A stretch of 5,696 bases of DNA from CAYFMP01 sp964344215 (GCA_964344215.1 CAYFMP010000131.1:1-5696), one strand, 5' to 3'. Counted from the first letter of the stretch, positions 1-5,420 are shown. Notes: generated by a model from the sequence alone, not told the origin. Numbers and translations: made by a program.

Positions 1-60
1 ATCTACGTCTGTGCCGCCATCATCAATTCAAGATGATTCTCAACAGACCCTAGAGAGGCG
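1..60. other. Short 3' flank of the HTH gene, no gene seen
   Basis: This stretch is AT-richer than the genes beside it and shows no supportable coding region. It contains a short inverted repeat, ATCATC at 19-24 and GATGAT at 32-37 around a 7-nt loop, just past the stop codon of the minus-strand gene. The stem is only 6 bp, AT-rich and without a T-tract on the minus strand, so it is at best a weak terminator. Confidence 0.3.
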
Positions 61-495
61 TTATTTCGTGGTGATCTCGTTGCGCAGCCATTCGCAAAGC
101 TCGAAGGCGGTGTCGCGCTGTTCGGGTTTGCCCGATATCTGGAGTTCGCCGAGCTTCTCCGCCATTTCGACGATAATCTGGCGGTATTGTTGCCCCAACT
201 GGGTTTCGATCATCAGCTCGGACGACAGCCGTTGCACTTCGGCGGCGAGTTCCTCCTTGGTGCCGGTCGGAACTCCGGCCGGCACCGGCTTGACCGGGTT
301 TTCGCGGATACACTGAACTCGCTCCATGAATTCCGAGTCGTCGATATTGAGAGAAGGAACCAGGCACTTGACCTTTTCGAAATCGACCTTGCCCTCGAAG
401 GTCTCGACTCCCGCCGCCGACAACCGCTTGTTCAAATCCGCGCGCTTGACACCGAGCAGGCGCGCCGCCTTTGACACTCCGATTCGTTCGCCCAT
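61..495 (-). CDS. Small helix-turn-helix / coiled-coil protein of unknown function
   Basis: I do not recognise a named function. From the chosen start the protein has 144 residues. Residues about 4-32 (VSKAARLLGVKRADLNKRL) look like a MerR/excisionase-like helix-turn-helix, followed by TFEGKVDFEKV, a conserved-looking 'TFEG' turn, and then D-x-x-x-x-ERV. Similar 'AARL-GVKR ... TFEG' modules occur at the N-terminus of some ferredoxin-linked proteins; that likeness is from memory and unverified. A Pro/Gly-rich linker follows, then a heptad-like, Glu/Leu-rich helix at about 79-119, probably a coiled coil. There is no signal peptide or membrane segment, so it is predicted cytoplasmic. Cysteines are at 44, 62 and 134. 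The start at 495 was chosen because AGGGTG lies upstream (around 504-509) at a workable spacing. A start at 522 would add nine residues but has no visible ribosome site. It is transcribed divergently from the sensor kinase gene, which is compatible with regulation but proves nothing. Confidence 0.75.
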   Translation of the reverse strand: MGERIGVSKAARLLGVKRADLNKRLSAAGVETFEGKVDFEKVKCLVPSLNIDDSEFMERVQCIRENPVKPVPAGVPTGTKEELAAEVQRLSSELMIETQLGQQYRQIIVEMAEKLGELQISGKPEQRDTAFELCEWLRNEITTK

Positions 496-578
496 GATTT
501 TGTCACCCTGTGCGTTGTTCATTGCGATTTCGGGGCTTCCGACAGTTTAGGTTAGAAACGCCCGGGTTACTACACCGT

Positions 579-610
579 TGCGATCCCGGCGCCTGACGGC
601 GGTGATCGCA
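579..610. promoter_or_regulatory. Imperfect hairpin / possible operator in the divergent intergenic region
   Basis: TGCGATC (579-585) is the exact reverse complement of GATCGCA (604-610). Nested inside, CGCC (590-593) pairs with GGCG (598-601) around TGAC. It lies between the divergent HTH gene and kinase gene, about 60-90 bp from each start. It could be a protein-binding dyad or an RNA structure; no T-tract follows on either strand, so an intrinsic terminator is unlikely. The functional assignment is inference. Confidence 0.3.
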
Positions 611-654
611 CCGACAAGAACCCGCATGCCCTCCCCCTTTGCCCCATTGCCATG

Positions 655-660
655 TAAAAT
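655..660 (+). promoter_or_regulatory. Possible -10 box (TAAAAT) for the kinase gene
   Basis: TAAAAT ends 6 bp before the ATG at 667. Transcription starting the usual distance downstream would begin at or next to the start codon, giving a leaderless mRNA. This fits the absence of any purine-rich ribosome site before the ATG. No convincing -35 hexamer is visible at 16-18 bp upstream, so the call is weak. Confidence 0.25.
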
Positions 661-666
661 CGCCGC

Positions 667-2505
667 ATGAGGATCCGTTGGGGAAATCGGAGGCTCGCGG
701 CGGCCGTTCTCGTTGCTGTCGCTTTCGGCGGCGTGGCGGTATCGGCCGATACCGAATCGCCGATGCGTATCGGCGTGCTGGCGTTTCGCGGCACCGAGCA
801 CGTCGTACGGTCATGGGCGCCGACCGCCGATTATCTGTCGCGGAACATCGAGGGAAGCCGGTTTGAGGTCGTGCCGCTGCCGCTGGCGGAACTGGAGAAA
901 GCGACGGCCGACAAGACCGTCGATTACGTTTTCACCAACAGCGGCCAATACGTGCTGCTGGAGGAGAAGTACGGGATCAGCCGCATCGTCACCCTGAAGA
1001 AACCGTTCGGCGATACGGTCCGCGACGTTTTCGGCGCCATCGTCTTCACCCGCGCCGACCGCGACGACATCGGCAATCTGGATGACCTGCGCGGCAAGAC
1101 CTTCGCCGCTGTCCGCAAAGGCGCATTCGGCGGTTTCCAGATGGCCTGGCGCGAATTCAAGGCGCGCGGCATCGATCCGTTTCGTGATTTCGCCGAAATC
1201 CGTTTCCTCGGCCTGCCGCAGGACAACATCGTTTTCGCCGTCCGCGACGGCGAGGCCGACGCCGGCACCGTGCGCACCGACGTCTTGGAAACCATGGAGG
1301 ACGAAGGCGCCATCCGCCTCGGGGACTTCAAGATTCTCGACCGCCGCGAGGTTCCGGGCCACAACGTCGCCCTCACCACCCGGCTCTATCCGGAATGGCC
1401 GTTCGCCAAGATGCCGCACGCTTCGCCGGAGCTATCCGAGAAGGTGGCGATCGCTCTTCTGCGCATGCGGCCCGACAGTCCGGAGATGCGTGCCGCCGGT
1501 TACTTCGGCTGGACGGTGCCGCTCGACTACCAGCCCGTCCACGACCTCATGCGCGACCTCGAGATCGGCCCCTACGCGAGGGGCGAGATCGAGATCGGGG
1601 AACTGATGGCGCAGCATTGGGAATGGATGGTGTTCGGGGCCGTCGTTCTGGTGCTGATCTTGCTGCATGGACTGCGCACCGAGTACCTGGTGCAGCGCCG
1701 CACCCGCGAACTTTCGGCGGTCAACCGCGAACTGGAGCGCCAGATCCGCGAGCGCAGGACCGCCGAGGAACGGGCCCGCCAGCACGAAGCCGAGTTGGCC
1801 CACGTTTCCAGGATCAGTGTCATCGGCGAAATGACCTCCGGGCTCGCCCACGAACTGCGCCAGCCGCTGGCGGCGATCCGCAACTACGCCGAAGGCGGCA
1901 TCCGGCGGCTCGAACGAGGCAACGGCGAGTCGAGCGATATGGTCGATGCGCTCGGCCATATCGCCGAACAGGCGAGCCGCGCCGGTCAGATCATCTCGCG
2001 GGTGCGCGGCTACATGCAGAAACGCGAACCGCGCCAGGAGCCGGTCGATATCAACCATGCGGTCACCGAAGCGGCCCGCTTCTTCGAACCCGACGCCCAA
2101 CGCAACGGCGTCGCCGTCGACCTCCACCTGGCCCCGGATGTGAAGCCCATCGTCGGCGACCTGACCGAGATCGAACAGTTGATCATCAACCTGGCCCGCA
2201 ACGCCATCGAAGCCATGGCCCGGACCAATGGTCCGAAGCGGATCGGGATTCGCACCGAAGCCGAGGACGACCGCGTCGTCGTCACGGTGATCGACTCGGG
2301 TCCCGGACTGGAGCCGGAAGCCATCGACGCCATCTGGCAACCGTTCGAAACCTCCAAGGAAGGGGGCCTCGGGCTCGGCCTCGCCATATGCCGATCGATC
2401 GCCGAAAGCCATGGCGGACGCATCTGGGCCGAACCGGCGCCGACCGGCGGATTGACGGTGGCCTTCGAAATCCCGGCCCGGGAGGCGGCCGACGATGCCG
2501 CGTGA
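667..2505 (+). CDS. Membrane sensor histidine kinase with periplasmic PhnD-like domain (TtrS/ThsS type)
   Basis: This 612-residue protein senses a periplasmic ligand and phosphorylates the response regulator encoded next. Residues 1-27 form a signal peptide (RRL, then a hydrophobic stretch, then SVSA-type cleavage), which supports the start at 667. Residues about 34-300 resemble the phosphonate-binding-protein-like (PhnD) fold used by the tetrathionate sensor TtrS and the thiosulfate sensor ThsS. A single membrane helix lies at about 319-337, followed by a charged coiled-coil linker to about 380. The dimerisation helix carries the H-box HELRQPLAAI with phospho-acceptor His395. The ATPase domain has the N-box (Asn508, Asn512), G1 box DSGPGL (543-548), F-box WQPF (557-560) and G2 box GLGLGLAI (567-574). 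No PAS domain is seen. The sensor domain has no cysteine; the only one is Cys575. No clear ribosome site precedes the ATG. The last 11 bp overlap the regulator gene, implying translational coupling. The ligand is inferred from the sox neighbours; a FixL or DctB role is less likely. Confidence 0.9.
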   Translation: MRIRWGNRRLAAAVLVAVAFGGVAVSADTESPMRIGVLAFRGTEHVVRSWAPTADYLSRNIEGSRFEVVPLPLAELEKATADKTVDYVFTNSGQYVLLEEKYGISRIVTLKKPFGDTVRDVFGAIVFTRADRDDIGNLDDLRGKTFAAVRKGAFGGFQMAWREFKARGIDPFRDFAEIRFLGLPQDNIVFAVRDGEADAGTVRTDVLETMEDEGAIRLGDFKILDRREVPGHNVALTTRLYPEWPFAKMPHASPELSEKVAIALLRMRPDSPEMRAAGYFGWTVPLDYQPVHDLMRDLEIGPYARGEIEIGELMAQHWEWMVFGAVVLVLILLHGLRTEYLVQRRTRELSAVNRELERQIRERRTAEERARQHEAELAHVSRISVIGEMTSGLAHELRQPLAAIRNYAEGGIRRLERGNGESSDMVDALGHIAEQASRAGQIISRVRGYMQKREPRQEPVDINHAVTEAARFFEPDAQRNGVAVDLHLAPDVKPIVGDLTEIEQLIINLARNAIEAMARTNGPKRIGIRTEAEDDRVVVTVIDSGPGLEPEAIDAIWQPFETSKEGGLGLGLAICRSIAESHGGRIWAEPAPTGGLTVAFEIPAREAADDAA

Positions 2506-3130
2506 GGTCGAGATTTTCGTCATCGACGACGACGAGGCGGTGCGCCGCTCCTTGTGCTGGTTGGTTGAATCGGCCGACCACCCGGCCAAGGGATTCGTTT
2601 CGGCCGACGCGTTCCTGGACGAGCTGCCGACCGGCGACGGGGTCGGATGCGTCGTCACCGACGTCCGCATGCCCGGCATGAGCGGCGTCGAATTGCTCGA
2701 GGAGCTTGCCCGCCGCGGCAGCAATCTGCCGGTTGTCGTCATCACGGCCCACGGCGACGTGCAGATGGCGGTCGAGGCCATGCGCCTGGGCGCGCTCGAT
2801 TTCGTCGAGAAGCCGTTCGAGGAGAAGGCGCTGCTCGAAGCGGTCGAGAGCGCCCTGCTGGAGAGCGAGCGGCGGCTGCAGACGCTGTCGGCCGACGCCG
2901 ACGTGCGCAAGCGCTTCGAGGCGCTCACCCCGCGCGAACGGGAGGTGATGGCGATGATCCTGTCCGGCCACCCCAACCGTCGGGTCGCCAAGGAACTGGG
3001 GATCAGCGACAAGACGGTCGAGGCGCACCGCGCCCACATCATGGAGAAGATCGGCGCCACTTCGTTCGCCGACCTGGTGACGAAGGCGGTTCAGACCGGC
3101 AACCAGCCGAACGGACGACAGGACGGCTGA
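2495..3130 (+). CDS. FixJ/NarL-family two-component response regulator (TtrR-like)
   Basis: This 211-residue cytoplasmic DNA-binding regulator is the likely phosphorylation target of the upstream kinase. The receiver domain (about 5-122) has the acidic pocket Asp11/Asp12 in VIDDDEAV, phospho-acceptor Asp56 in TDVRMPG, switch Thr84 in VITAHGD and Lys106 in EKPF. A LuxR/GerE-type helix-turn-helix occupies about 143-205 (LTPREREV, then a recognition region around ISDKTVEAHRAHI). Length and layout match FixJ, TtrR and related regulators. The ATG lies inside the end of the kinase gene, preceded by GGAGG at 2481-2485 at good spacing, so the two are co-transcribed and probably coupled. Its best candidate target in this window is the palindrome at 3137-3158 in front of the dsrE-like/sox genes. 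All residues needed for phosphorylation are present, so it should be a switchable regulator rather than an orphan pseudo-receiver. Confidence 0.92.
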   Translation: MPREVEIFVIDDDEAVRRSLCWLVESADHPAKGFVSADAFLDELPTGDGVGCVVTDVRMPGMSGVELLEELARRGSNLPVVVITAHGDVQMAVEAMRLGALDFVEKPFEEKALLEAVESALLESERRLQTLSADADVRKRFEALTPREREVMAMILSGHPNRRVAKELGISDKTVEAHRAHIMEKIGATSFADLVTKAVQTGNQPNGRQDG

Positions 3131-3136
3131 GCCGAC

Positions 3137-3158
3137 ATATTAGGGTTTTCCCCAATAT
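3137..3158. promoter_or_regulatory. Palindrome, candidate response-regulator operator
   Basis: ATATT-A-GGG-TTTT-CCC-C-AATAT is a 22-bp inverted repeat with one mismatch (3142/3153) centred at 3147.5. It begins 6 bp after the regulator gene and ends 20 bp before the TATACT box at 3179-3184. If transcription starts near 3191 the dyad centre is near -43, a usual place for an activator that overlaps the -35 region. A weak terminator for the regulator gene is the alternative reading, but only three T follow the core and the outer stem is AT-rich. Operator function is inference. Confidence 0.45.
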
Positions 3159-3178
3159 TTCCGATTGTCCGGGTCAAG

Positions 3179-3184
3179 TATACT
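3179..3184 (+). promoter_or_regulatory. Putative -10 box (TATACT) of the dsrE-like/sox transcript
   Basis: TATACT matches the sigma-70-type -10 consensus (TATAAT) at five of six positions. The sequence 17 bp upstream (TATTTC, about 3156-3161) is a poor -35, which suggests dependence on an activator such as the adjacent response regulator. It would give a 5' leader of about 70 nt before the ATG at 3262. Confidence 0.4.
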
Positions 3185-3194
3185 CCGCTGCGTC

Positions 3195-3221
3195 GCGATC
3201 CCACTCGATCGGCCGGATCGC
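3195..3221 (+). other. Stem-loop in the leader of the dsrE-like gene
   Basis: GCGATCC (3195-3201) pairs perfectly with GGATCGC (3215-3221) around a 13-nt loop. It falls within the predicted 5' leader, 29 nt before the ribosome site GGGAG. It may protect the mRNA 5' end or be a DNA dyad. The same GCGATC/GATCGC half-sites occur in the divergent region at 580-609. Confidence 0.3.
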
Positions 3222-3261
3222 TGCAGGGAGTTCTTAATCTTTCGGAATTTGGGAGAAAACA

Positions 3262-3720
3262 ATGCGGAAATTCGGAATCGTCTTCGCCTCGCTCGCCGCT
3301 CTGATGCTGCTGATCGGCACGGTCTCCATGGCCGACGCCGGCGAACGCTATGCCAAGCAGAAGGTCGTCTACCACATCAACTACCCGGGCGGCACCGAGG
3401 ACAAAGCCTACAAGGGCGCGCTGCGCAACATCCAGAACCACATCAATGCGGTCGGCAAAGAAAACCTCGACCTCAAAGTGGTCATCCACGGCAACGGCAT
3501 CTTCCTGTTGAAGACCGCCAAGAAGGCCGGCAAGCTGCAATCCGCCGTCGCCAACCTGAAGTCGCAAAACGTCAACTTCTCGGTTTGCGCCAACACCTTG
3601 AAGGGCAAGAAGATCGGCCAGGACGAGCTCTATGAGGTGTTCGACGAGAACATCGTGCCGTCCGGCGTCGCCGAGCTGTCGCACCTGCAACAGCAGGGCT
3701 ACACCTATATCAAGCCGTAA
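3262..3720 (+). CDS. Exported DsrE-family-like protein (periplasmic, single cysteine)
   Basis: The 152-residue product starts with a Sec-type signal peptide: basic MRKF, a hydrophobic core at about 5-22, and cleavage likely after ADA (residue 26). The mature part of about 126 residues resembles the DsrE/DsrF-like fold: VVYHINYPGG with a following helix, then LDLKVVIHGNGIFLL, then NVNFSVCANTL, then a C-terminal helix and GYTYIKP. Its only cysteine, Cys109, falls after the beta-strand NVNFSV, where DsrE-like proteins carry the sulfur-accepting cysteine. Proteins of this class bind or relay sulfane sulfur; well-studied members (DsrE, TusD) are cytoplasmic, so export is notable, although exported relatives near sox genes are known. 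GGGAG (3251-3255) sits 6 nt before the ATG. The gene lies between the regulator and soxY, consistent with a role alongside SoxYZ. The precise substrate is unknown. Confidence 0.85.
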   Translation: MRKFGIVFASLAALMLLIGTVSMADAGERYAKQKVVYHINYPGGTEDKAYKGALRNIQNHINAVGKENLDLKVVIHGNGIFLLKTAKKAGKLQSAVANLKSQNVNFSVCANTLKGKKIGQDELYEVFDENIVPSGVAELSHLQQQGYTYIKP

Positions 3721-3730
3721 GCCGCGGCTT

Positions 3731-3753
3731 CGATAGCGTATCGGGTCAACCCG
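3731..3753 (+). other. Two small adjacent stem-loops after the dsrE-like gene
   Basis: CGATA (3731-3735) pairs with TATCG (3739-3743), and CGGGT (3742-3746) pairs with ACCCG (3749-3753). The two overlap at 3742-3743, so they would compete. No T-tract follows. They may be part of the structured 3' end of the dsrE-like mRNA but are too small to be called a terminator. Confidence 0.2.
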
Positions 3754-3780
3754 GTCGCCCTGCTCCGACCTTTCGACGTA

Positions 3781-3840
3781 GAGCGGATTCACGAGATTGA
3801 TCGGGGCCTTGGAAACGCTCCGATCAATCTCGATCCGCTC
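3781..3840. repeat. Long, strong inverted repeat between the dsrE-like gene and soxY
   Basis: GAGCGGAT (3781-3788) pairs with ATCCGCTC (3833-3840), and CGAGATTGATCGG (3792-3804) pairs with CCGATCAATCTCG (3820-3832). That is 21 base pairs, interrupted only by a 3-nt bulge TCA (3789-3791), around a 15-nt loop. No T-tract follows on either strand, so it is not a standard intrinsic terminator. It resembles the dispersed palindromic (RIME/REP-type) elements common between alphaproteobacterial genes, but could instead be an mRNA-stabilising or attenuating hairpin that sets dsrE-like versus soxYZ levels. Confidence 0.65.
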
Positions 3841-3867
3841 CGGGGGCGGGGATGATTCACTTGTTCA

Positions 3868-3885
3868 AGGGCCTGCCGAGGCCCT
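3868..3885 (+). promoter_or_regulatory. Hairpin directly upstream of the soxY ribosome site
   Basis: AGGGCCT (3868-3874) pairs with AGGCCCT (3879-3885) around a GCCG loop. The stem ends one base before the ribosome site GAGGAG (3887-3892), which is 8 nt from the soxY ATG. A hairpin that close could modulate ribosome access or block 5'-to-3' decay. The structure is seen; its role is inference. Confidence 0.35.
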
Positions 3886-3900
3886 CGAGGAGAACGACGG

Positions 3901-4380
3901 ATGACGGTTGAGACGATCGAGCCGGACGCCCTCGACCGGCGCGGTTTCCTTGAACGGGCCGGGGCCGGCGCGCTGGTCCTGACGCTGATGCCGTATGCGG
4001 CGGCAGCGACGCCGGAAGATGTTCTGGGTTCGATGGGCAAGCTGCTCGACGGCAAGCGGATGAAGGACGAAGCCGGGCGCTTTTCGATCGAGCTGCCCGA
4101 GATCGCCGAGAACGGCGCCGTCGTCGCCGTCGGCGTCGGCGTCGACAGCCCGATGACGGCCGACGACCACATAACGGCGATCCACATCTTCGCCGACGGC
4201 AACCCGAGGCCGGAGGTCGCCACCTACCGGCTCGGCCCCCACAACGGCAAGGCGGAAATCTCGCTGAGGATCAGGTTGGTCAAGACCCAGAAGATCGTCT
4301 TCGCGGCCGAGACCAGCAAAGGCGAGGCCTTCGTCGCCAGTCAGATGATCAAGGTGACGATCGGCGGCTGCGGCGGCTGA
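3901..4380 (+). CDS. soxY: SoxY, sulfur-carrier subunit of the periplasmic SoxYZ complex
   Basis: SoxY carries thiosulfate-derived sulfur covalently on its C-terminal cysteine while the other Sox enzymes act on it. The 159-residue product ends in the diagnostic swinging arm GGCGG, with Cys157 as the only cysteine in the protein. The N-terminus has a twin-arginine signal (DRRGFLERAG, Arg13/Arg14, then a hydrophobic stretch and cleavage after about AAAA, residue 36), as expected for a protein folded and paired with SoxZ before export. The mature part has the immunoglobulin-like beta pattern of the family, including IELPEIAENGAVVAVGV. Length is typical. GAGGAG lies 8 nt before the ATG. It is separated from soxZ by only 11 bp and from the upstream dsrE-like gene by a 180-bp structured spacer. 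All key features are intact, so it is probably a functional carrier. Confidence 0.96.
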   Translation: MTVETIEPDALDRRGFLERAGAGALVLTLMPYAAAATPEDVLGSMGKLLDGKRMKDEAGRFSIELPEIAENGAVVAVGVGVDSPMTADDHITAIHIFADGNPRPEVATYRLGPHNGKAEISLRIRLVKTQKIVFAAETSKGEAFVASQMIKVTIGGCGG

Positions 4381-4391
4381 GGGAGGGAACG

Positions 4392-4730
4392 ATGGCGAAA
4401 ACGGACATCAAACCCCGCGTCCGGGTCAAGAAGAAGCTGAAAAAGGGCAAGCCCTTCGAGGTCAAGACCCTGGTCACCCACCCGATGGAGCCCGGCGTCA
4501 GGAAGAACAAGAAGACCGGCGAGGTCTACCCGCGCGAGATCATCAACCGCCTGCAGGTCACCTACAACGGCAAGCAGGTGCTGGACGCCGTCTGGCATCC
4601 GGCGGTGTCGGCCAACCCGTTCACGTCGTTTTTCGTGGTCGCCGAGGAAAGCGGCCAAATGGAATTCACCTGGACCGACGACAACGGCGAAACCTACAAG
4701 AAATCGGTCAAGATCAACGTCGTCGCTTAG
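4392..4730 (+). CDS. soxZ: SoxZ, partner subunit of the SoxYZ carrier
   Basis: SoxZ forms a heterodimer with SoxY and helps present the SoxY cysteine arm to the other Sox proteins. The 112-residue product is a typical full-length SoxZ: a Lys-rich start (RVRVKKKLKKGKPFEVKTLV), the conserved THPMEPG segment (about 29-35), the YPREIINRLQVTYNGK segment, and a final beta-strand region with FTWTDDNGE. It has no signal peptide and no cysteine, as known for SoxZ, which is exported bound to Tat-targeted SoxY. GGGAGGG (4381-4387) directly after the soxY stop gives a strong ribosome site, so soxY and soxZ should be made together. No sign of damage is seen. Confidence 0.96.
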   Translation: MAKTDIKPRVRVKKKLKKGKPFEVKTLVTHPMEPGVRKNKKTGEVYPREIINRLQVTYNGKQVLDAVWHPAVSANPFTSFFVVAEESGQMEFTWTDDNGETYKKSVKINVVA

Positions 4731-4763
4731 GATCGGTCCGACCGCCACCCCGGAGGCAACGCC

Positions 4764-5348
4764 ATGCGCACACCGACCAACCACCGCAACGCCGTTTCAC
4801 CATGGGTGCGGACGGCGCTGGCGCTGGCCGTGTTCGCCGTTCTCGCCGCCCAGCCCGTCGCCGCCGCCGCCCAGCAGTCGTTGCCGGCTCCGGTGATGGG
4901 CGAGGACGGGCTGCACAAGCAGCCCTGGTTCAAGAAATCGGACCTCGATCTGCGCAAGGACCTGGCCGACGCCAACCGCCGGGGCAGGATCCTGTCGCTG
5001 ATGTTCGAGCAGAAGGGGTGTTCCTATTGCCGGCGCATGCACACCGAGAACTTCGCCTATCGGGAGATCGTCGATTACATGACCGCCCATTTCGAGACCG
5101 TGCAGCTCGATCTCAGGGGCCAGCGCCTGGTGACGCAGATCGACGGCACGCCTATCGAGGAAAGCAAGCTGGCCCGCAAGTACCGGGTCAACGGCACGCC
5201 GAACGTCGTGTTCCTGGGGCCCGACGGCGAGACCGTCTTTCGCATGCCGGGCTACGCCGAGCCGGCCCTGTTCCTGGCCGTCTACCAGTACGTCAAGGAA
5301 AAGGGCTACGAGCAGGCCTCGATCCAGGAGTGGATCAAGAGCCGCTGA
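4764..5348 (+). CDS. soxW: SoxW-like periplasmic thioredoxin-fold protein
   Basis: This 194-residue exported protein is a thiol-disulfide oxidoreductase, likely of the SoxW type that maintains Sox cysteines in the periplasm. A Sec signal peptide spans about 1-36 (hydrophobic ALALAVFAVLAA, then VAAAA). The active site is CSYC (Cys86 and Cys89) in FEQKGCSYCRRMHTENF, a pattern seen in SoxW and related thioredoxin_2-family proteins. NGTPNVVF places the expected cis-proline at Pro146, and a helical tail ends the protein. These are the only two cysteines. GGAGG (4752-4756) is 7 nt before the ATG, and the gap from soxZ is 33 bp, so it is probably in the same operon. In classical clusters SoxW gets electrons from the membrane protein SoxV, which is absent here. 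The family could also be called SoxS-like; the thioredoxin-fold call is firmer than the symbol. Confidence 0.85.
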   Translation: MRTPTNHRNAVSPWVRTALALAVFAVLAAQPVAAAAQQSLPAPVMGEDGLHKQPWFKKSDLDLRKDLADANRRGRILSLMFEQKGCSYCRRMHTENFAYREIVDYMTAHFETVQLDLRGQRLVTQIDGTPIEESKLARKYRVNGTPNVVFLGPDGETVFRMPGYAEPALFLAVYQYVKEKGYEQASIQEWIKSR

Positions 5349-5377
5349 GGCGGCGGACGAGGTCGCACGCGAACGCG

Positions 5378-5420
5378 GCGCGGTTGAACCCGCTTCCCCG
5401 CGGGTTCGAATCGGCCGCGC
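5378..5420 (+). other. Two-part stem-loop after soxW
   Basis: GAACCCGC (5386-5393) pairs perfectly with GCGGGTTC (5400-5407) around TTCCCC, and an outer stem GCGCGG (5378-5383) pairs with CCGCGC (5415-5420). It lies 29 bp past the soxW stop. No T-tract follows on the plus strand, so it is not a classical terminator, but it may protect the 3' end of the sox mRNA or assist Rho-dependent termination. Confidence 0.4.

Noticed and set aside
19..37. Terminator for the minus-strand HTH gene
   Set aside because: The stem is only 6 AT-rich base pairs with no T-tract; too weak to call.
667..1560. Phosphonate-uptake binding protein (PhnD)
   Set aside because: The PhnD-like part is fused to a membrane helix and a complete kinase, and no transporter genes are nearby, so it is a sensor.
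667..2505. Assignment of the kinase as FixL, suggested by the FixJ-type partner and HELRQPL box
   Set aside because: No PAS or haem-binding domain is present; the protein has a signal peptide and a periplasmic PhnD-like domain instead.
1395..2681. Long Arg/Pro-rich plus-strand frame overlapping the kinase gene
   Set aside because: It is out of frame with the well-supported kinase, is extremely rich in Arg, Pro and Gly, and has no ribosome site or domain.
1432..3060. Long open frame on the minus strand across the kinase and regulator genes
   Set aside because: It is antisense to two intact, motif-rich genes, has low-complexity Arg/Ser/Gly-rich composition and no recognisable domain. It is a shadow produced by high GC content.
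5378..5420. GGTTCGAAT inside the stem-loop after soxW looks like a tRNA T-loop
   Set aside because: The flanking bases form a simple hairpin, not a T-arm in a cloverleaf; no D-arm or anticodon arm fits, and the length is too short.
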